Notes under the pieces: generated by a model | The model's input: only the letters and a program-made list of their open reading frames with translations | Told to the model about the DNA's origin: nothing | Database searches by the model: none | Part shown: in pieces, positions 44,481 to 56,560 of the stretch | Layout: each line of letters opens with the position of its first letter | Numbering within the stretch: the first letter of the stretch is position 1 | Assembly (NCBI GenBank): GCA_001695595.3 | Contig: MBPM02000004.1 | Span: 930,001 to 994,000 of the forward strand | DNA length: 64,000 nucleotides | Direction: 5' to 3' | Origin: Plasmopara viticola | Taxonomy: Eukaryota > Oomycota > Peronosporomycetes > Peronosporales > Peronosporaceae | Program-made: the position numbers and the translations under genes

Positions 44481-47184
44481 CCTACTGCTGCAGTATGGTA
44501 AACACTGCCGTATCCAATGGCTTGCTTGTCCTTACACGTGTGTTTTTCGAAGAATTGGTTAAGTAAAACAGGTCAGACTTGTGCTAGGAGATATAGTATG
44601 AGCTGTATTTTGATTTACCACAACCGAGAGCCTACATATTCAAATCGATGTACTGAAATGTGTTCGGCCTTGCAAAAGTTGTGCTATATGTCACATGTAA
44701 AGCAAACAATTTAATTGCGTACGCTTTAAATTTGCAAAAGAAGATAAAATCAAATAGATTGGTCGGTAACAAGTAGTATTGCTTGATGCAAGAAAATTCT
44801 CCAAACTCCAGTACCTCAAAAGAAGATCAAAGACTGTTCTATCGGAACTTTCTACGGGCCTGCAAAAGCTTCAACAATCTATCTTCCAGAGATGACATCA
44901 ATACACCAACCGTATCTTACATTTCAGAAAATGGAGGTTTTTAAGACTCGGGACTTTTACTCTCCTGCAATTTCTTGAATGCCAAGGTGCCTCTTCGATG
45001 GGCTGCTCCCACGCTTTCTTTTTTGTAACGGATATTAAGGAAGCTATAATGGCTGGCAGAACACATCATAGGTTTGCCACATTCTTTGTTAGGCTGTAAT
45101 ACGACGCACATGCTCTTTGCGCAGCTTGTCAAGCTTGGATTTTGACATCTTCAAACAACTTGGATAGCATGCCTTGAGATGCACAGCGGCCAATCCTAAT
45201 AGAATTGCGGCATCATTTATTTCTTCTGATTTATTTTCCAATGTAATTTTTTTTTGAAAAAGACTACTTTTCTCTTCATTTGAATCCTGAATTCTAATTT
45301 TCATCATTTTCTTTTTAATTTTCTTCCTCAGATTCATATTTTTTATCCTACACTTTCTCTTATCTTTTTAAATTTTTCTTTTTCTTATTTTTTCTATAAT
45401 AATTTAAGTACTTCTGTCAAGAAAGTTTATCTCTCAATTACGGACCTCCAATATATATATCGTTGGACCCGTTTCATAACGAGAAAGCAGAACTCTCGCA
45501 GGAAAGAAACTTATGTCTACAATTGGTGGTCGGCAACTCACACAGCCCACCGCCAATGTGTTTGTGATATCGAGCAGTTAAAATTCAAAGAGTATATACC
45601 TTAGGTTGTCACCTTTAAACTTTCCCTCAACATTTATGACTTCGATCGCCAGGACACCTTAGGGCAGTTACTTACCCTTGAGTTTGCTGAGGATTTTCCT
45701 GGTATGGGGAAGGACATTTGAGAAATTTAATGGTCACGAGTCCGCCGTTTTTTCAAACCCTTTGAAGTTTTTTTCTAAATATTAGGCTATTTTCTTACAG
45801 TAATCAAATAGCTTTTTGAAATCCAAAGCAGCAGATTATAGATAGTTTGCCGGCTTAACATGTGAAGCTGCAAGCAAGTATTCGCCAAAGTAATCGCGAC
45901 ACCTCTTATCTTCTTCGTCGATCCTTCTCTTAGTGGGCGAAGCTCACCGCGCTAGAAACATCAGTCTAGACGCGTTCTTGTAGTGGTGGTAGCGGCCCTC
46001 TTCTTCGACATCAAGCTCGCAAACGCAAGCTGCGTTTATTATACAGCCATGAGGTCAAAAATCAGGATAGTAAAGGGCTAGACAGCGAACGCTTTAAGCA
46101 AATTCTAAAAAAGATCTGAAGTAATTGCATTCCGGTGATGTTGCGACAGCTTTAAAGGCGACGAGAGAGCAGCGCTTGCCGGATGATTTTTTGTGCCGGC
46201 TTCTGCAGGTTACAATGACTGAGTTACATGGTTGCTACTTCTAGCAATCAGGACGATCTTTTTCATTTCTTAGCGTGAAATCTCTACTAGTTTGAATGTT
46301 CACGTCGTATGTTCCATATCACACAAGATCAAGATGTGCTGATCAATAGCAAATATGAAGGACGCATGTGTTGAGTTTCACAAAAACAATGCCACTCAAT
46401 CTTCGTTAACTTAATTGCTACAGACCTATACTGTACGACGCGTGAGGTGCTGTCATTCAAATAATATCTGCTCAATTGCTTCTATGCAAATTATTTTTTC
46501 AGAGAATGCCTTGATCATCATGTACAACAAATCAGGGAGATCTTGTCAGATAGCCGTCTAGAACTTAACGTTCAATTGCGTAAAATGTGGCTCCGACCAA
46601 GACTTCGCGATCTCGACAATGCAAAATATGCTGGGCATACTTCATCAGCCAACGTGCAAGTGCAAACGTTTGCGGTGCGTGGTGGCTTAAATCACCAATC
46701 GTATATTTGTAAATTTGGATGGCATACAACTGAAGGAGCATCGTTTGCAAGACAGGGGAGCATATACAAAAGCTTTCGTTTTACTCTATAATGCACATCA
46801 ACACGTGTAATTTTTCTTTTGGCTTAGAACATTGTATACTTCCTTAAACGGAGGTCCGTTCCAAAGTACCTTTGCGTACCGTAAACGTGCTCGTCAGCTT
46901 GTAGTATCACGATATTGGTCTAAAGCTCCTTAACGCTACTTGCTTGATATTCTACTGTCTGCGTTTTGTCTTAAACCACCTCTCTATGCTATTGCGAAAG
47001 CATAGATATAAGGGGAAAAAGTGGCAAAGTACATTGTTGAGAATTGTAATAGTAACAGGAACTGATGATGATGCCGCTTATCAGAATCTCAATTTGTTAG
47101 CTATTATCGAGCACTTAGGTTATTTACCTCAGAATTGTTTATCTGCAATGACTATATTTTTCCGGCTGCGGTAGTTTTGTGGAC
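44481..47184. other. Intergenic, AT-rich, no gene supported
   Basis: It may include the 3' end of G1 up to about 44,700. A T-rich low-complexity stretch lies at 45,245-45,410. Lysine-rich minus-strand frames at 44,941-45,337 and a plus frame at 46,543-46,791 show no known domain. Confidence 0.45.
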
Positions 47185-47335
47185 GACACTTGATCGCCGA
47201 CCTGCAAATTTTCGTAACAGTAGTGTCGCCATGATCAGTTTGCAGACAAACGATGCAATAGACAATTGATTGCTTTTCACTAGTAGCGCCCAGCGTCCTT
47301 TTTATAACGATAGGCCTTTAATTAAAGGTTCCCAA
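47185..47335 (-). pseudogene. Short duplicated fragment, copy 1 (near effector pseudogene)
   Basis: It aligns with 59,260-59,400, sharing the ATCAGTTTGCAGAC block and the AGCGCCxAGCG block. In copy 2 the minus strand is open over 63 codons (LFDKITALGAWEREMTEALL...). In this copy it is broken. Its place, left of an LWY effector copy, is the same in both duplicated units. Confidence 0.5.
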
Positions 47336-49066
47336 TTCTTCTCGTTCGGATCGGATCGTTTTTTGACAGTGGCTGCCACAAGCTGATACCTGATCGTCTA
47401 AGAAGTATGTTATCTATGTTCTACTTGTTGCTGCGTCTCGGACAAGCGAAGTGTGACGTAAGCGTCATCACCAGCAAGTTTGCGGGTAGGGGCCATTTCG
47501 ACATATAATCACGTTATTTCCAATATACATATGCATTACTGTTATCCATAGGAATAGGCGCTCACGTTGTTTAAGAACGGAAGTAGGTTCCAAATATCTT
47601 ACAAACATGCAAGAAGCCATATAGTGAAAAATGGTCTTTAGGATGGTAGCAGTAGATGGCTGGAAGCAAGAGGAAAATTTGTAATTGGCTTTTGTTCAAC
47701 ACCACTTCTCAATTTTCTTCAAGCAATAAGAACTCCTCCTTTGTCTGCTCACCGCCTAAGCCTCATCCAACGACCAACCTTCAAAAAGTTCCTCCGCGAA
47801 TGTGTCTTAAGAAGGTTTACGCTTCTTGCACTCATAAGCGTCTTGACCGACCAGTTTCCACTCATTTACGGCTACTACTGTGGTATTTGGGCAACTTACA
47901 GAGATATCGAAAAGGTCTGAAATATTTACACTTGCTGAGCATAATAATTGCCAAATAGAGTTTCGTGACGGACGCACCTTTGAGTCCCACTCGACAGCAT
48001 TGTCGAAAAAATTATTTGCTGAAGATTTTGTTTTCAAGTCTCATAGATCAAGTGAAAGAAAGGCGAGAAGGGTAGCTGATGATGTACATGCGAAAAGTCA
48101 TGAAATTTCTGCTAAGATTGTCTCCAGGCTGCAAAGGTAGAGAAAAAAAAGAAAGGAAATGTCCTGCTGACGAGATGAATGGCGTGTTTTTTCAACAGTA
48201 TAGAAACAGATCGGCTAACAACATGTTGAGCATATATTTTAAGGCTATACATCAAAAGAAGGATAGAGACAAAAGATTTAAATCTAAATTTGACTCGAAA
48301 TATGCATCTACTCGTTAAGCGTTAGCATTGGAATCTGCACCGATACATGCAAATGCGAGTGTAGAACTAGATGATTCTACCATCTAAAGGACCCTGATTT
48401 TGCGCTTCCGGCTAGCTTGTAACGCTTGCTCCAGCAAACCTCAAGCAGAGTCAATGCGGGCGTCTTTTTTCGCATTCCCGTAATATTCGTCAAATAAATA
48501 TTAAGTGATATCCCTCCATTCTCTCCTTTCTTTCTGGCCAAGTTTAGCACAATGAGGATGGCACTCTTGACGTTGTTCTTTCCCACACGCCTGCGATACA
48601 CCACGGAAGTTTTGAACAAGATCTTGATTTTCAACGTCTTCCAGAAAAGAGATTTCCAAAGATCTTCAGAGTGCAAGTTAAATGGTGCAAGTTGTTGCAT
48701 GGATTAGATACCAGGAAGATGTCGCAGCATCCTGCCTGCAAGATCGTTTGTGCTGAACGTATGGCTTTGTGGCAAGCCCGGAAAGCGTTCGTTTGCACGT
48801 CCAAGCTCTATTTAGCAAACCAAACGCTTTATTGCCATAAAACGACAATATGAATGTTCAACACGTAATAAATGAATCTCTGACATACGTTTCGCACATA
48901 CGCCGCAAATTTTAAAGGCTGTATTCTCACATCTCTTGCCACGTGGTCAAGCACATATTTACTTAAAAATGAATTTGCACGTGTTATTGATGTCGTTGAC
49001 AATTGCTAATGTTTAGAAGCACTAACCTCCAAGAACACTTTAACGTACTTAGGTCACGCATTTAAC
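47336..49066. other. Unrecognised region between duplicated fragments
   Basis: Plus-strand open stretches at 47,656-47,958, 47,880-48,140 and 48,079-48,318 overlap in different frames and may be pieces of one broken ORF. A 107-codon lysine-rich minus stretch lies at 48,377-48,700. I recognise none. Compared with unit 2 about 0.7 kb extra is present here. Confidence 0.35.
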
Positions 49067-49460
49067 AAAGTAATATCGTCAATACCAGTCGAACCATGCT
49101 CATTTCCGAGATGCGAGACATTAAGAGATTTTAAATCCATACGTTTAACACGTAGTTCTCAGTGATCGAATTCGTGACCATATACGTCAGCATCCCCGCA
49201 GCAAAGCTTACCATATACGGCTCGAGTCGATAAGATTCATACAGTGTCACCGCTTATAGATACGAATTAATTGATATTTTTAGAGCGAAAGTGTAATTTT
49301 GAATCCACGTGTGGCTCAATAAGCCCGACCAGAAGTCTCAAAAGCTCCTTGGCGTTAAATGCTGCGTAATATGAACCTGTGTTGTCCATATGCCTGTCCT
49401 CTGTGATATAGCAAAATCGCAAAAGATCAAGATGAATAAAACCACCTTTCCGCATCTATA
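49067..49460 (-). pseudogene. LWY-type effector pseudogene (copy in unit 1)
   Basis: It is homologous to residues of about 170-320 of the intact effector at 59,605-61,368. The clearest stretch reads TEDRHMDN...AAFNAKELLRLLVGL against EYRHMDD...AAFDNEELLRLLVSH. Further left, the block for VTDS...MLMYMVT (49,165-49,245) and the VNTxxDIxxL region (49,070-49,110) are recognisable at the DNA level. Deletions and stops (for example at 49,268-49,270) remove coding capacity. The signal-peptide half is not visible. Confidence 0.82.
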
Positions 49461-49779
49461 AAACGAAAATCTTGCACTACTTGACGACGTGCTGGCTTCT
49501 ACAGCCCTAATGAGATGGCAGCATTGGCAGCATGGACGGCTATCAATTAGCTGAAACGCATTATGTTGCCAGAGCTGTACAGGTACAGTCATACTTGAGG
49601 GCTGTGACAGAAATGGCTTGGGCAAGGCGCCTAGAGTGGGATAAATTGGATTGAAGTTTTAACCTTCAATGATTAAGAAAATCAAACTGATGAAGGACGT
49701 TACCCTAGAAGCCTGACAAGCTAAGTCAAAAGCTGGAAACCTACTCGTTATTCCATCACAATTTCGATCAGCGTTCGTT
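49461..49779. other. Spacer between effector pseudogene and repeat R
   Basis: No recognisable sequence. A minus-strand frame continues to 49,625 without motif support. Confidence 0.5.
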
Positions 49780-51260
49780 CCGGTGAAGTTTGAGCTTATT
49801 CACCACTTACTTATCCTTGCCGGCAGACGAGAAAGGTGTGACCTTCACGATAATGTTTACAAGTCACTTGACTTGATGGCAACATCATTTGTGTGCCACT
49901 CTCCAAGCTAGTCAAGGTGACTGTGTTCATAGTCCACTTTAGAGTATGTCTGCCTGGCGCTTAACTCTTTAGAGTGCAGGCTGCGACGATGGACCAAGCT
50001 GTTCGGATTGTTCTTTAAGATCTTGGAGATGTAGAGCCCCTTCCTATCGGATCTTTAACATTAAGTTCGTAAATCCCTCGGCCTCGGATAAAGGCTCGTT
50101 TGACTTTTAAAATGCGGAGCAAATTAACACCCTCTTTTTTTTTTCTGCGATCAAAAAGGTCTTTAAACCCTGTCGACTTGGGCCTCGGAAGTTGACCTTC
50201 GTCTCACCTTAAAGCTTCACGAGGCTACTAGAAAACGTCAGTCAAGATAATGTTTGTTGACAAATCGGGCGAAGCCCTCTTGTTGGGAAGATGTTGATGT
50301 GTGTGGTTGGTTAAATCAAATAGGTCATTGCGTCTACGAGCTTGACACTTGTCAAAGAACGAATTAGGAGCTGTGAACGGCTGTATGTAGACGCAGAAGC
50401 ACAAAGGTATGAAAACTCATTTTTGGTCTTGATAAAAGTTGGCGCGTTGCAAACATTTGCGCGCAAACAAGCTGTGCCGTCTAGTAAAACAGGTTGGTTA
50501 GTGCTCTAAGAGAGAACCAAAACAAAATGCGCTTTCGTTCGACTGTTCGATAGACTGTTTTTAGGCTCTACATGAAGTAGACCTAGACGCGAAACTTTAG
50601 GACGACGTCATTTCTTGTCCTTGAAATGGACAAGAATGATGTGATTCTGACTAAAGCAAGGCGAGTCAGAGTTCGATCAATGGTAGGTCCCAACCATCCA
50701 TAATTTTGCAACAAGGCTCTAGTGAGTTATAAATTCCTCCCCGTTGATCGTACAACTTTTTGAGCTGTCACTACCCGAATATTAACAGAGAGATATCAAC
50801 TATTCTGTAGAGTCTCAGAAGGCGGACATTACGCTGTTTTCAACCCCTCCTTGGCAAGTGGCCTTAAGCGCTAGTTGCACCGGTTGTTATATACGTATTA
50901 GTTAGCTCTCTAATTGTGGTCAACATTAAAGAAGTGGCATAGTCTTACAAGTAGTCAACATGGGTCCGCATGATACAGTGAGTAATATTGTTTCACAAAT
51001 AAACGAAATTGAGCCACTGAATGTGTGTAGTAAAGATCTGCCATCGAGTCATGTAGATTTGCAAGAAACACTGGGTGGCATGATATTACAAGGGAGTAGC
51101 AAACTACTGCGAAGGGCGAGTGACAAAACTAATAAAGGAATTTAATTATTGCGTGTCACTAAGGAACCTTGATCGACAAAGAAAATCATTGTTGGCTCGA
51201 ATGGCTGGTGCGTCACGGGTAGCACTCTTCAGTTAGAGGTAGCCAGAGCTGCTTAACCAA
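49780..51260. repeat. Repeat R, copy 2 (duplicated segment)
   Basis: This is the diverged direct duplicate of 37,860-39,330 at an offset of about 11.94 kb. It contains no intact frame. Confidence 0.6.
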
Positions 51261-52089
51261 AAAAAACTCGAATCGCCTTAGTTCTTGGCTGGCAAAAAGA
51301 CAAACATACATTAGAGGTGGCTTTGATAAAAAAAAGAAGCCTCCTTTGAAAAAAATCCTTGGTCGAGACAAAGATGTCTAATGCTATCGGGGTAGGCAGC
51401 GTACGCTGCGATTTGGCTCAGAGATCCTGAACAATTTAAATACCCAATATACCCTTTACTAAGTACTGCACATAGAATGCCCGCCGTGCACCAAAGTTAA
51501 GCTTTGCGATTCCTTATGATATATTCCAGATGTGGCGTCTATAATCTCGTTAAAAAAATGCAAGGAATTCGACACGAAATCTATCTCGTGATAGTGTTCG
51601 GCACAAATTACAGCTTACACCACAATGGTCACTTCTACGCAAGCAACGTAAGACACATGGTGCCTTCTTTGCTGAATAGTGACATCTTTCGAAGGACAAA
51701 ATGGCTGCCTTCTTATTGATCTTTCAACGCTTCAAAGCAAAACAGAAGTGGCGACTGGCCCATGCAAAACGTGCGCAAACATCTATTAAAATAGAATACG
51801 TGATGCATCTCAAGATGCCCGTGTATTCGTTGTACAGTTCACTGAAATTAAAATCAATTAATCAGAGTTGGCGTCGGATGATTAGTCGTAAAAATTATAA
51901 TCAGAAAAGGCGGTTTCAGCTCGAGATTGAGCTCGTGTCAGGCACGAAGTTCTGTTTCGTTCCAGAATAGGCATCGACACATAATGAATGTGAACTCGTT
52001 TATGACTTCTTTATCGAATTTACAGGACTTCGCTCTCGCTTCCAGCGTTCTGTGCTCGTAGTCCGAACAGAATAGGTACCGATTTTGAG
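51261..52089. other. Unrecognised region before Gypsy remnant G2
   Basis: Short plus-strand frames at 51,504-51,719 and 51,701-51,970 are unsupported. The end near 51,900-51,950 (CAGCTCGAGATTGAGCTCGTGTCA) resembles 42,860-42,885, so this may be upstream Pol of the Gypsy remnant. Confidence 0.4.
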
Positions 52090-52920
52090 AGAGAATGTGC
52101 TGCTAAGCAACGCATTCAGCTGCACCTTCTTATAGTGCACAATATTTGGTAAATATATTTATAACTCTGAGTAAGGAATGAAATTGTCACTCCCACGGCC
52201 ACTAACACGCCTTATGGTCTGTTATGGGATTACTTAGCTGTGCTACCAGGGCTATGACGCGTCCCAGTGATGTGCACTCGCCTGAGTTTGGACCCCAACG
52301 ATCTTATGCGCATTCTTCTGACGGAATTGCTTATGTTCGTTCTGACAAGAATCTATCGGCTATGAAAAAAAATTAAAAGCGCCTTCAGTAACCTTATTAG
52401 GATATGCCAAAACAAACAATGTTATCCTCTAAATGACAAACTTAAATTTACTGCTAAGTAAACATGACTGCTTACAGCAGCCTCGAGATTCGTGCAGACC
52501 TCGAGAAAGTATCATTCTGTTCTACACCGAAAATGTGAAGCTGCGGAATTATCCAGCACTTTAAGTGAGTATAGGTTATACAGGCCTCACAGAGCCTTTT
52601 TTTAAATTCTGAGGAAGCGTATCCATAGGAGAATTTAAAGACAGCGACAAGACGTTTGATATCGAATCGAGGAAAAGTCAATCATGCTCTTGTCGGAAAA
52701 AAGTGGAGCTATCAAGCATTTCTTAGATAATATCATCTAATGTGCAATACTCCGACTCGACGAATTCTGTCAAAAGCAAATGATCGTGTGCCAGGCCAAG
52801 TTGTCTAGTAAATCTATTCGTGATTAAAATTGCCTTGGCATAAATACACTCTGATTAATTCTTTTGTGCATTCGTCAGATGTAACTGTTAACGAATATAT
52901 ATGTTTTTAGTATAAGTAGA
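52090..52920 (+). pseudogene. Ty3/Gypsy Pol remnant G2, 5' part
   Basis: It aligns with G1 43,050-43,840. Shared are the TATAGTGCAC, ACTCCCACGGC, CTTATGGTCTG, ACGCGTCCCAG and TGCGCATTCTTCTGAC segments around the RT region, and the RNase H approach near 52,820-52,890. It is interrupted at 52,921 by a MULE and resumes at 55,813. Confidence 0.7.
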
Positions 52921-53117
52921 GGTAATCGTTAAACTGCCGGTATCTTTTTGGTATTCTGCCGGTACCCCTTGATTTTAGCCAATAAGATTAATTCATTTTA
53001 TCAATGGGAGCTGTTTATCTTTGTTAATGAACACAGTGTTTTTTCAAACAAAAAAAACGAGAAAGCAATATCCATCCGGTATCCCATTTTGTCAACTGCC
53101 GGTACTACTTGTTTCTA
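52921..53117 (+). repeat. Left TIR of the MULE
   Basis: It aligns in reverse complement with 55,617-55,812 over its length, including GCCGGTACC, TTGATTTTAGCCAAT and TTTGTTAATGAACACAG. Confidence 0.87.
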
Positions 53118-53339
53118 AGAAATAACCTTTACTCACCTCTTCTCAATATTACTCTTACTAACATCACTATTCTCAATATCACTCTTCTTCTCGCAATGAA
53201 CACTATGCAACCCCCTAGAGCGCTCTAGTATAGCACTGTGGAAAAGACAAAGTCGGCGGTTCTCATGCCCACGGTTGTTTGAGCCTTGTGTCTTAAGAAC
53301 GGAACGATTAGGCAAAAGAAAAGAAGGAATCCCAAAAAC

Positions 53340-55420
53340 CCTTGCCATTCGATGCACAAAGGCCGGTAAAGCTCAATCCCCTACCTTCAACTCCCGGTAA
53401 CGCTTACGAAATAGTCAGAATGCTGACTGCAAGTGCAAGTGAGTCTATTTTCAGGCATTCAGCGGCCGTAACTACCTGCGAAATGGTTATAACCGTAGTT
53501 ACAGGATTACAATTCGGATCATAAAGTCTGCACCAACCTTTTGGAAGGTTAAAGTCACGTCGGGAAAACACAACCACGAGCCTTTCATCCATCCATCGGC
53601 TCGCCCAAGCGGCCGCGCTCTTGAAAATTCGGAGCAACAGGCTGTTGAGGACCTCACACAAGCGGGAGCCACCTTAAGTCGCATACTGACGTCGTTACGC
53701 CAGCGCAACGCGAGTGTCAACGCCACTCCACAGGACCTCTATAATGTCCGTCGTGCGCACAGGGTGACCATGCTAGCTGGAAAACTCCGATGCAGGCCTT
53801 TTTCGAAAATCTTTCGGCAGACTTTAAATACTTTGCGCAGCAAGATGATAACAACAAAGTGACTCATCTTTTCATTGTTTCACGAAGCGCAGAAGAAAAA
53901 TGTTCGACGTTTAGCCGAATAATATTGTAGTTGCTGGATTCTGCTTACACAACCAACCGATACGGACTGCCCTTGCTACATGTGGTCGGTGTGACTGCCA
54001 CAAATCGCACCTTCATGCTAGGCTACTGTTTCATGCGAGAAGAAACAAGATGCGATTTTCGCTGGGCCTTAACGATCTAGGAGATGTATTTTTGATGTTC
54101 CATATTCCATTGGAGTCCGTCTTTGCCACCGATCGAGAGCTAGCTCTCACGACTGCGCTGTCGGATGCGTTCCCAGAAAGCAAGACCCTCTTGTGCAGGT
54201 GGCACAAAGGCAAGAATGTCTTTGCAAAGACAAGACTTTGCTTCGATACGCAAAAAATCGTTTCACGAACTCCACAGCTTTTGAAATTCTTTGATGCACG
54301 CAGACACTAAAGCCGAAAATGAAGAGCGTCTTGAGATGGTGAGAGGAATGGTGCCACCGCAAATCATTCACTACCGTCATTCAACTTGGCTATGCTACAA
54401 GAAAAAATTTGTTAGTGCATGGCTGCGGGATTTACTTCATTTTGGAAACACCGCCACTTTCCGAGTAGAAAGCGCTCATTCCGCGCACAAAGAATCAATT
54501 GGGGTGTCCACAGGTAAAGCTTTTTCGACGAAGCAACCAGACATATGTACCCTGTGCTAATCCAAACCCATTTTTTCCTTGAGGCGACCTTTTGTCCGTA
54601 AATACAGCGATTTAGCTCGCATGCGATGATCAGCTGGCCAAGTTCAAGAACCACCACGCCATAGAGAGTGCGGTTGCCGATAGCAGCATGGGCCAACTTT
54701 TGCCCCTCTTGCGGGAAAAATTCTTCTTGCCGCGATTAATGGTGCCTATAGGCAGTACAGAAGGCTCAATAATACCCCAGAAGTAATGTATGACCCAGTT
54801 CCGCTACTTAAAGCTTAATCACCATCTAATTATATTTTTGAGCAGCAAGGGTACCGCGGTTTACTCAAATTAACTATGGAATATCGATGAGCCCATAAGT
54901 TTCGACTTAGTGCGAATCAGCCTCTCGTTTCCGAAGACTTCGACACGCATTGGTAGCTTTAATTTTCAATACGTGTAGCTGTAGACGAGGGCATTCCGGT
55001 ACCTTTAATGAGTAAGATGTTACGGAAATTCGCTGCCGATTGCGATAATGAAATCCTCGCACATCGAAAGCGCTGAATGCCAGATCACATGCGAGCCTGG
55101 ACGGCAGTGACTTCGGTGGAGGAACCTCCACTTGCGCTATCGCGTGGCCGACCATCTGGATCCACTCGACACCTAACTTCGCAGTTTGAGCATGTAGAGA
55201 TGGCTGCTTATTCAGAGGCGCCTTTGCTCCGCAGATGCAGATTGTGCAGAGGGACTGGTCACAATGCCAGAACATGTCGGCAACGAGCCCCACCTACAGC
55301 ACCAGCGACTGTGCCATCTATCGGTATGCAAACATTTTTTTTAATGCGCTCGATCCTTCTACTTCTCATTCTTCTGAACTTTTCTTTGGCAAGTTTTGAT
55401 ACTGTAAATGATATTTGAAT
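53340..55420 (+). pseudogene. MULE transposase (broken)
   Basis: Domains are in order across several frames. An N-terminal region ending KVTSGKHNHEP (about 53,548-53,585) has the conserved HNHE of FAR1/MULE zinc-binding folds. An ATPQDLYNVRRAHRV block lies at 53,722-53,768. The first catalytic block LDSAYTTNRYGLPLL is at 53,934-53,978. ATDREL (second aspartate, about 54,127) is followed by LCRWHKGKN (54,191-54,217). A C-terminal zinc knuckle CRLCRGTGHNARTC is at about 55,235-55,276. Frameshifts near 53,918 and 54,070 and later stops inactivate it. Confidence 0.8.
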
Positions 55421-55616
55421 ATTAGTTATATTATGTAAAGTCACGTCGCTTTAAACAATGAATTTTTAAATACCTAAGAGTCATGCAAATAAGAATACTC
55501 ATAAAGGAAAGACAACGTAGAGGAAGGCGCATTTCGATAACTTGTTCAGTGCTGCTTTCATTGACAGAAAAATACTGCTCTCTCCGACGAAATTGCTCCT
55601 TTTTCCATTGACTTAA

Positions 55617-55812
55617 AACGGGGGGAACCGGCAATTTACGAAAAAGGGGTACCGGATGAGTATTGCATTCTCTTCTTATTGGTTGAAAAAACGCTGTGTT
55701 CATTAACAAAGATTAATTGCTCCCAATTTTGATAAATTGAACTGATCTCATTGGCTAAAATCAAGAGGTACTGGCAGTTTACCAAAAGGGTACCGGCAGT
55801 TTACCGATTCCC
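55617..55812 (-). repeat. Right TIR of the MULE
   Basis: It is the inverted copy of 52,921-53,117. Confidence 0.87.
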
Positions 55813-56560
55813 ATAAATTAACACTTTTTAGGTGTTAAATAAAATTTCTAGAAATTTAATGGCACAACCCACCTGCGATTATTAACGGCGTCAAATACGC
55901 CTATCGTGCATTGAGGTAATTGTCATTCTTTGCGAAATACGAAGTACATGTTGAATACAAACCAGATTACCCTTATGCTCTTGCACAACGCTCTTGCGCA
56001 AACCAGATTTTAAGCTTACGAGTCAAAGGCTCTATAGATGAGAGAGCACGTCAGGATCATAAAAATGGAGAGTAATAGCCATTGGTAGCCTTCTTACTCA
56101 CAAATATGTCATCCTTGATAGCTATCGCAGCTATGTTTCTATGAGTGCACAACTGGCTTGCTTACTACAATTTAGATCCATATGACTCCTTCTTATTCGA
56201 TGTACCTAAGCATGAAATTATTTTGGAGGTACATGATGTCTCAAGTATTGGTCATCCAAGCTAAATAATTGTTTCGGGTTACAAGTCATATTGGCGGTAT
56301 AATGGGTCGCCGGCTAAGTGTGTGAAGACTTGTGAAACCCGCCAGAGGGTCAATTATTGGGTTACATTTACGAAGTCTCTTGTCAGCAACAAATCTCAGA
56401 ACGTCAATGACTTTAAGCTTTATTTTTGGCTTGCCAAATGCTGACCACGACGTAAAAGCCGTGATGTTGGTGTGCCTCTCAAAAGATTGTGTATTCAGCA
56501 ACACTTCTAGCCAATACTAATGGTGAGCAAATAGCGTCGCTGTTCGCGGACTCATTATTG
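55813..56560 (+). pseudogene. Ty3/Gypsy Pol remnant G2, 3' part (RNase H end and integrase)
   Basis: It resumes G1 homology: TACGCCTATCGTGCATTGAGG (G1 43,889), the RNase H end YKPDYPYALAQ (about 55,962-55,995), the integrase KTCETRQR segment (56,328-56,350) and an SFIFGLPNAD-DVKAVMLVCLSKDC stretch (56,415-56,490), typical of the start of the Gypsy integrase core (DFIFGLP...VVDRLSK). It is out of frame in places. Confidence 0.75.

Larger units (their letters stand above)
52921..55812 (+). mobile_element. Mutator-like element (MULE) nested in Gypsy remnant G2
   Basis: This is a 2,892-base element with terminal inverted repeats of nearly 200 bases. The outer ends read GGTAATCGTTAAACTGCC on the left and, in reverse complement, GGGAATCGGTAAACTGCC on the right. 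A transposase pseudogene of the MULE type lies inside in the plus orientation. Flanking 9-mers ATAAGTAGA and ATAAATTAA are a plausible decayed target-site duplication (six of nine match). The Gypsy sequence continues on both sides, so the MULE inserted later. Confidence 0.85.

Noticed and set aside
47656..48318. Possible multi-exon gene on the plus strand
   Set aside because: The overlapping frames need shifts, there is no ATG-supported continuous ORF and no recognisable domain. It is left as unrecognised.
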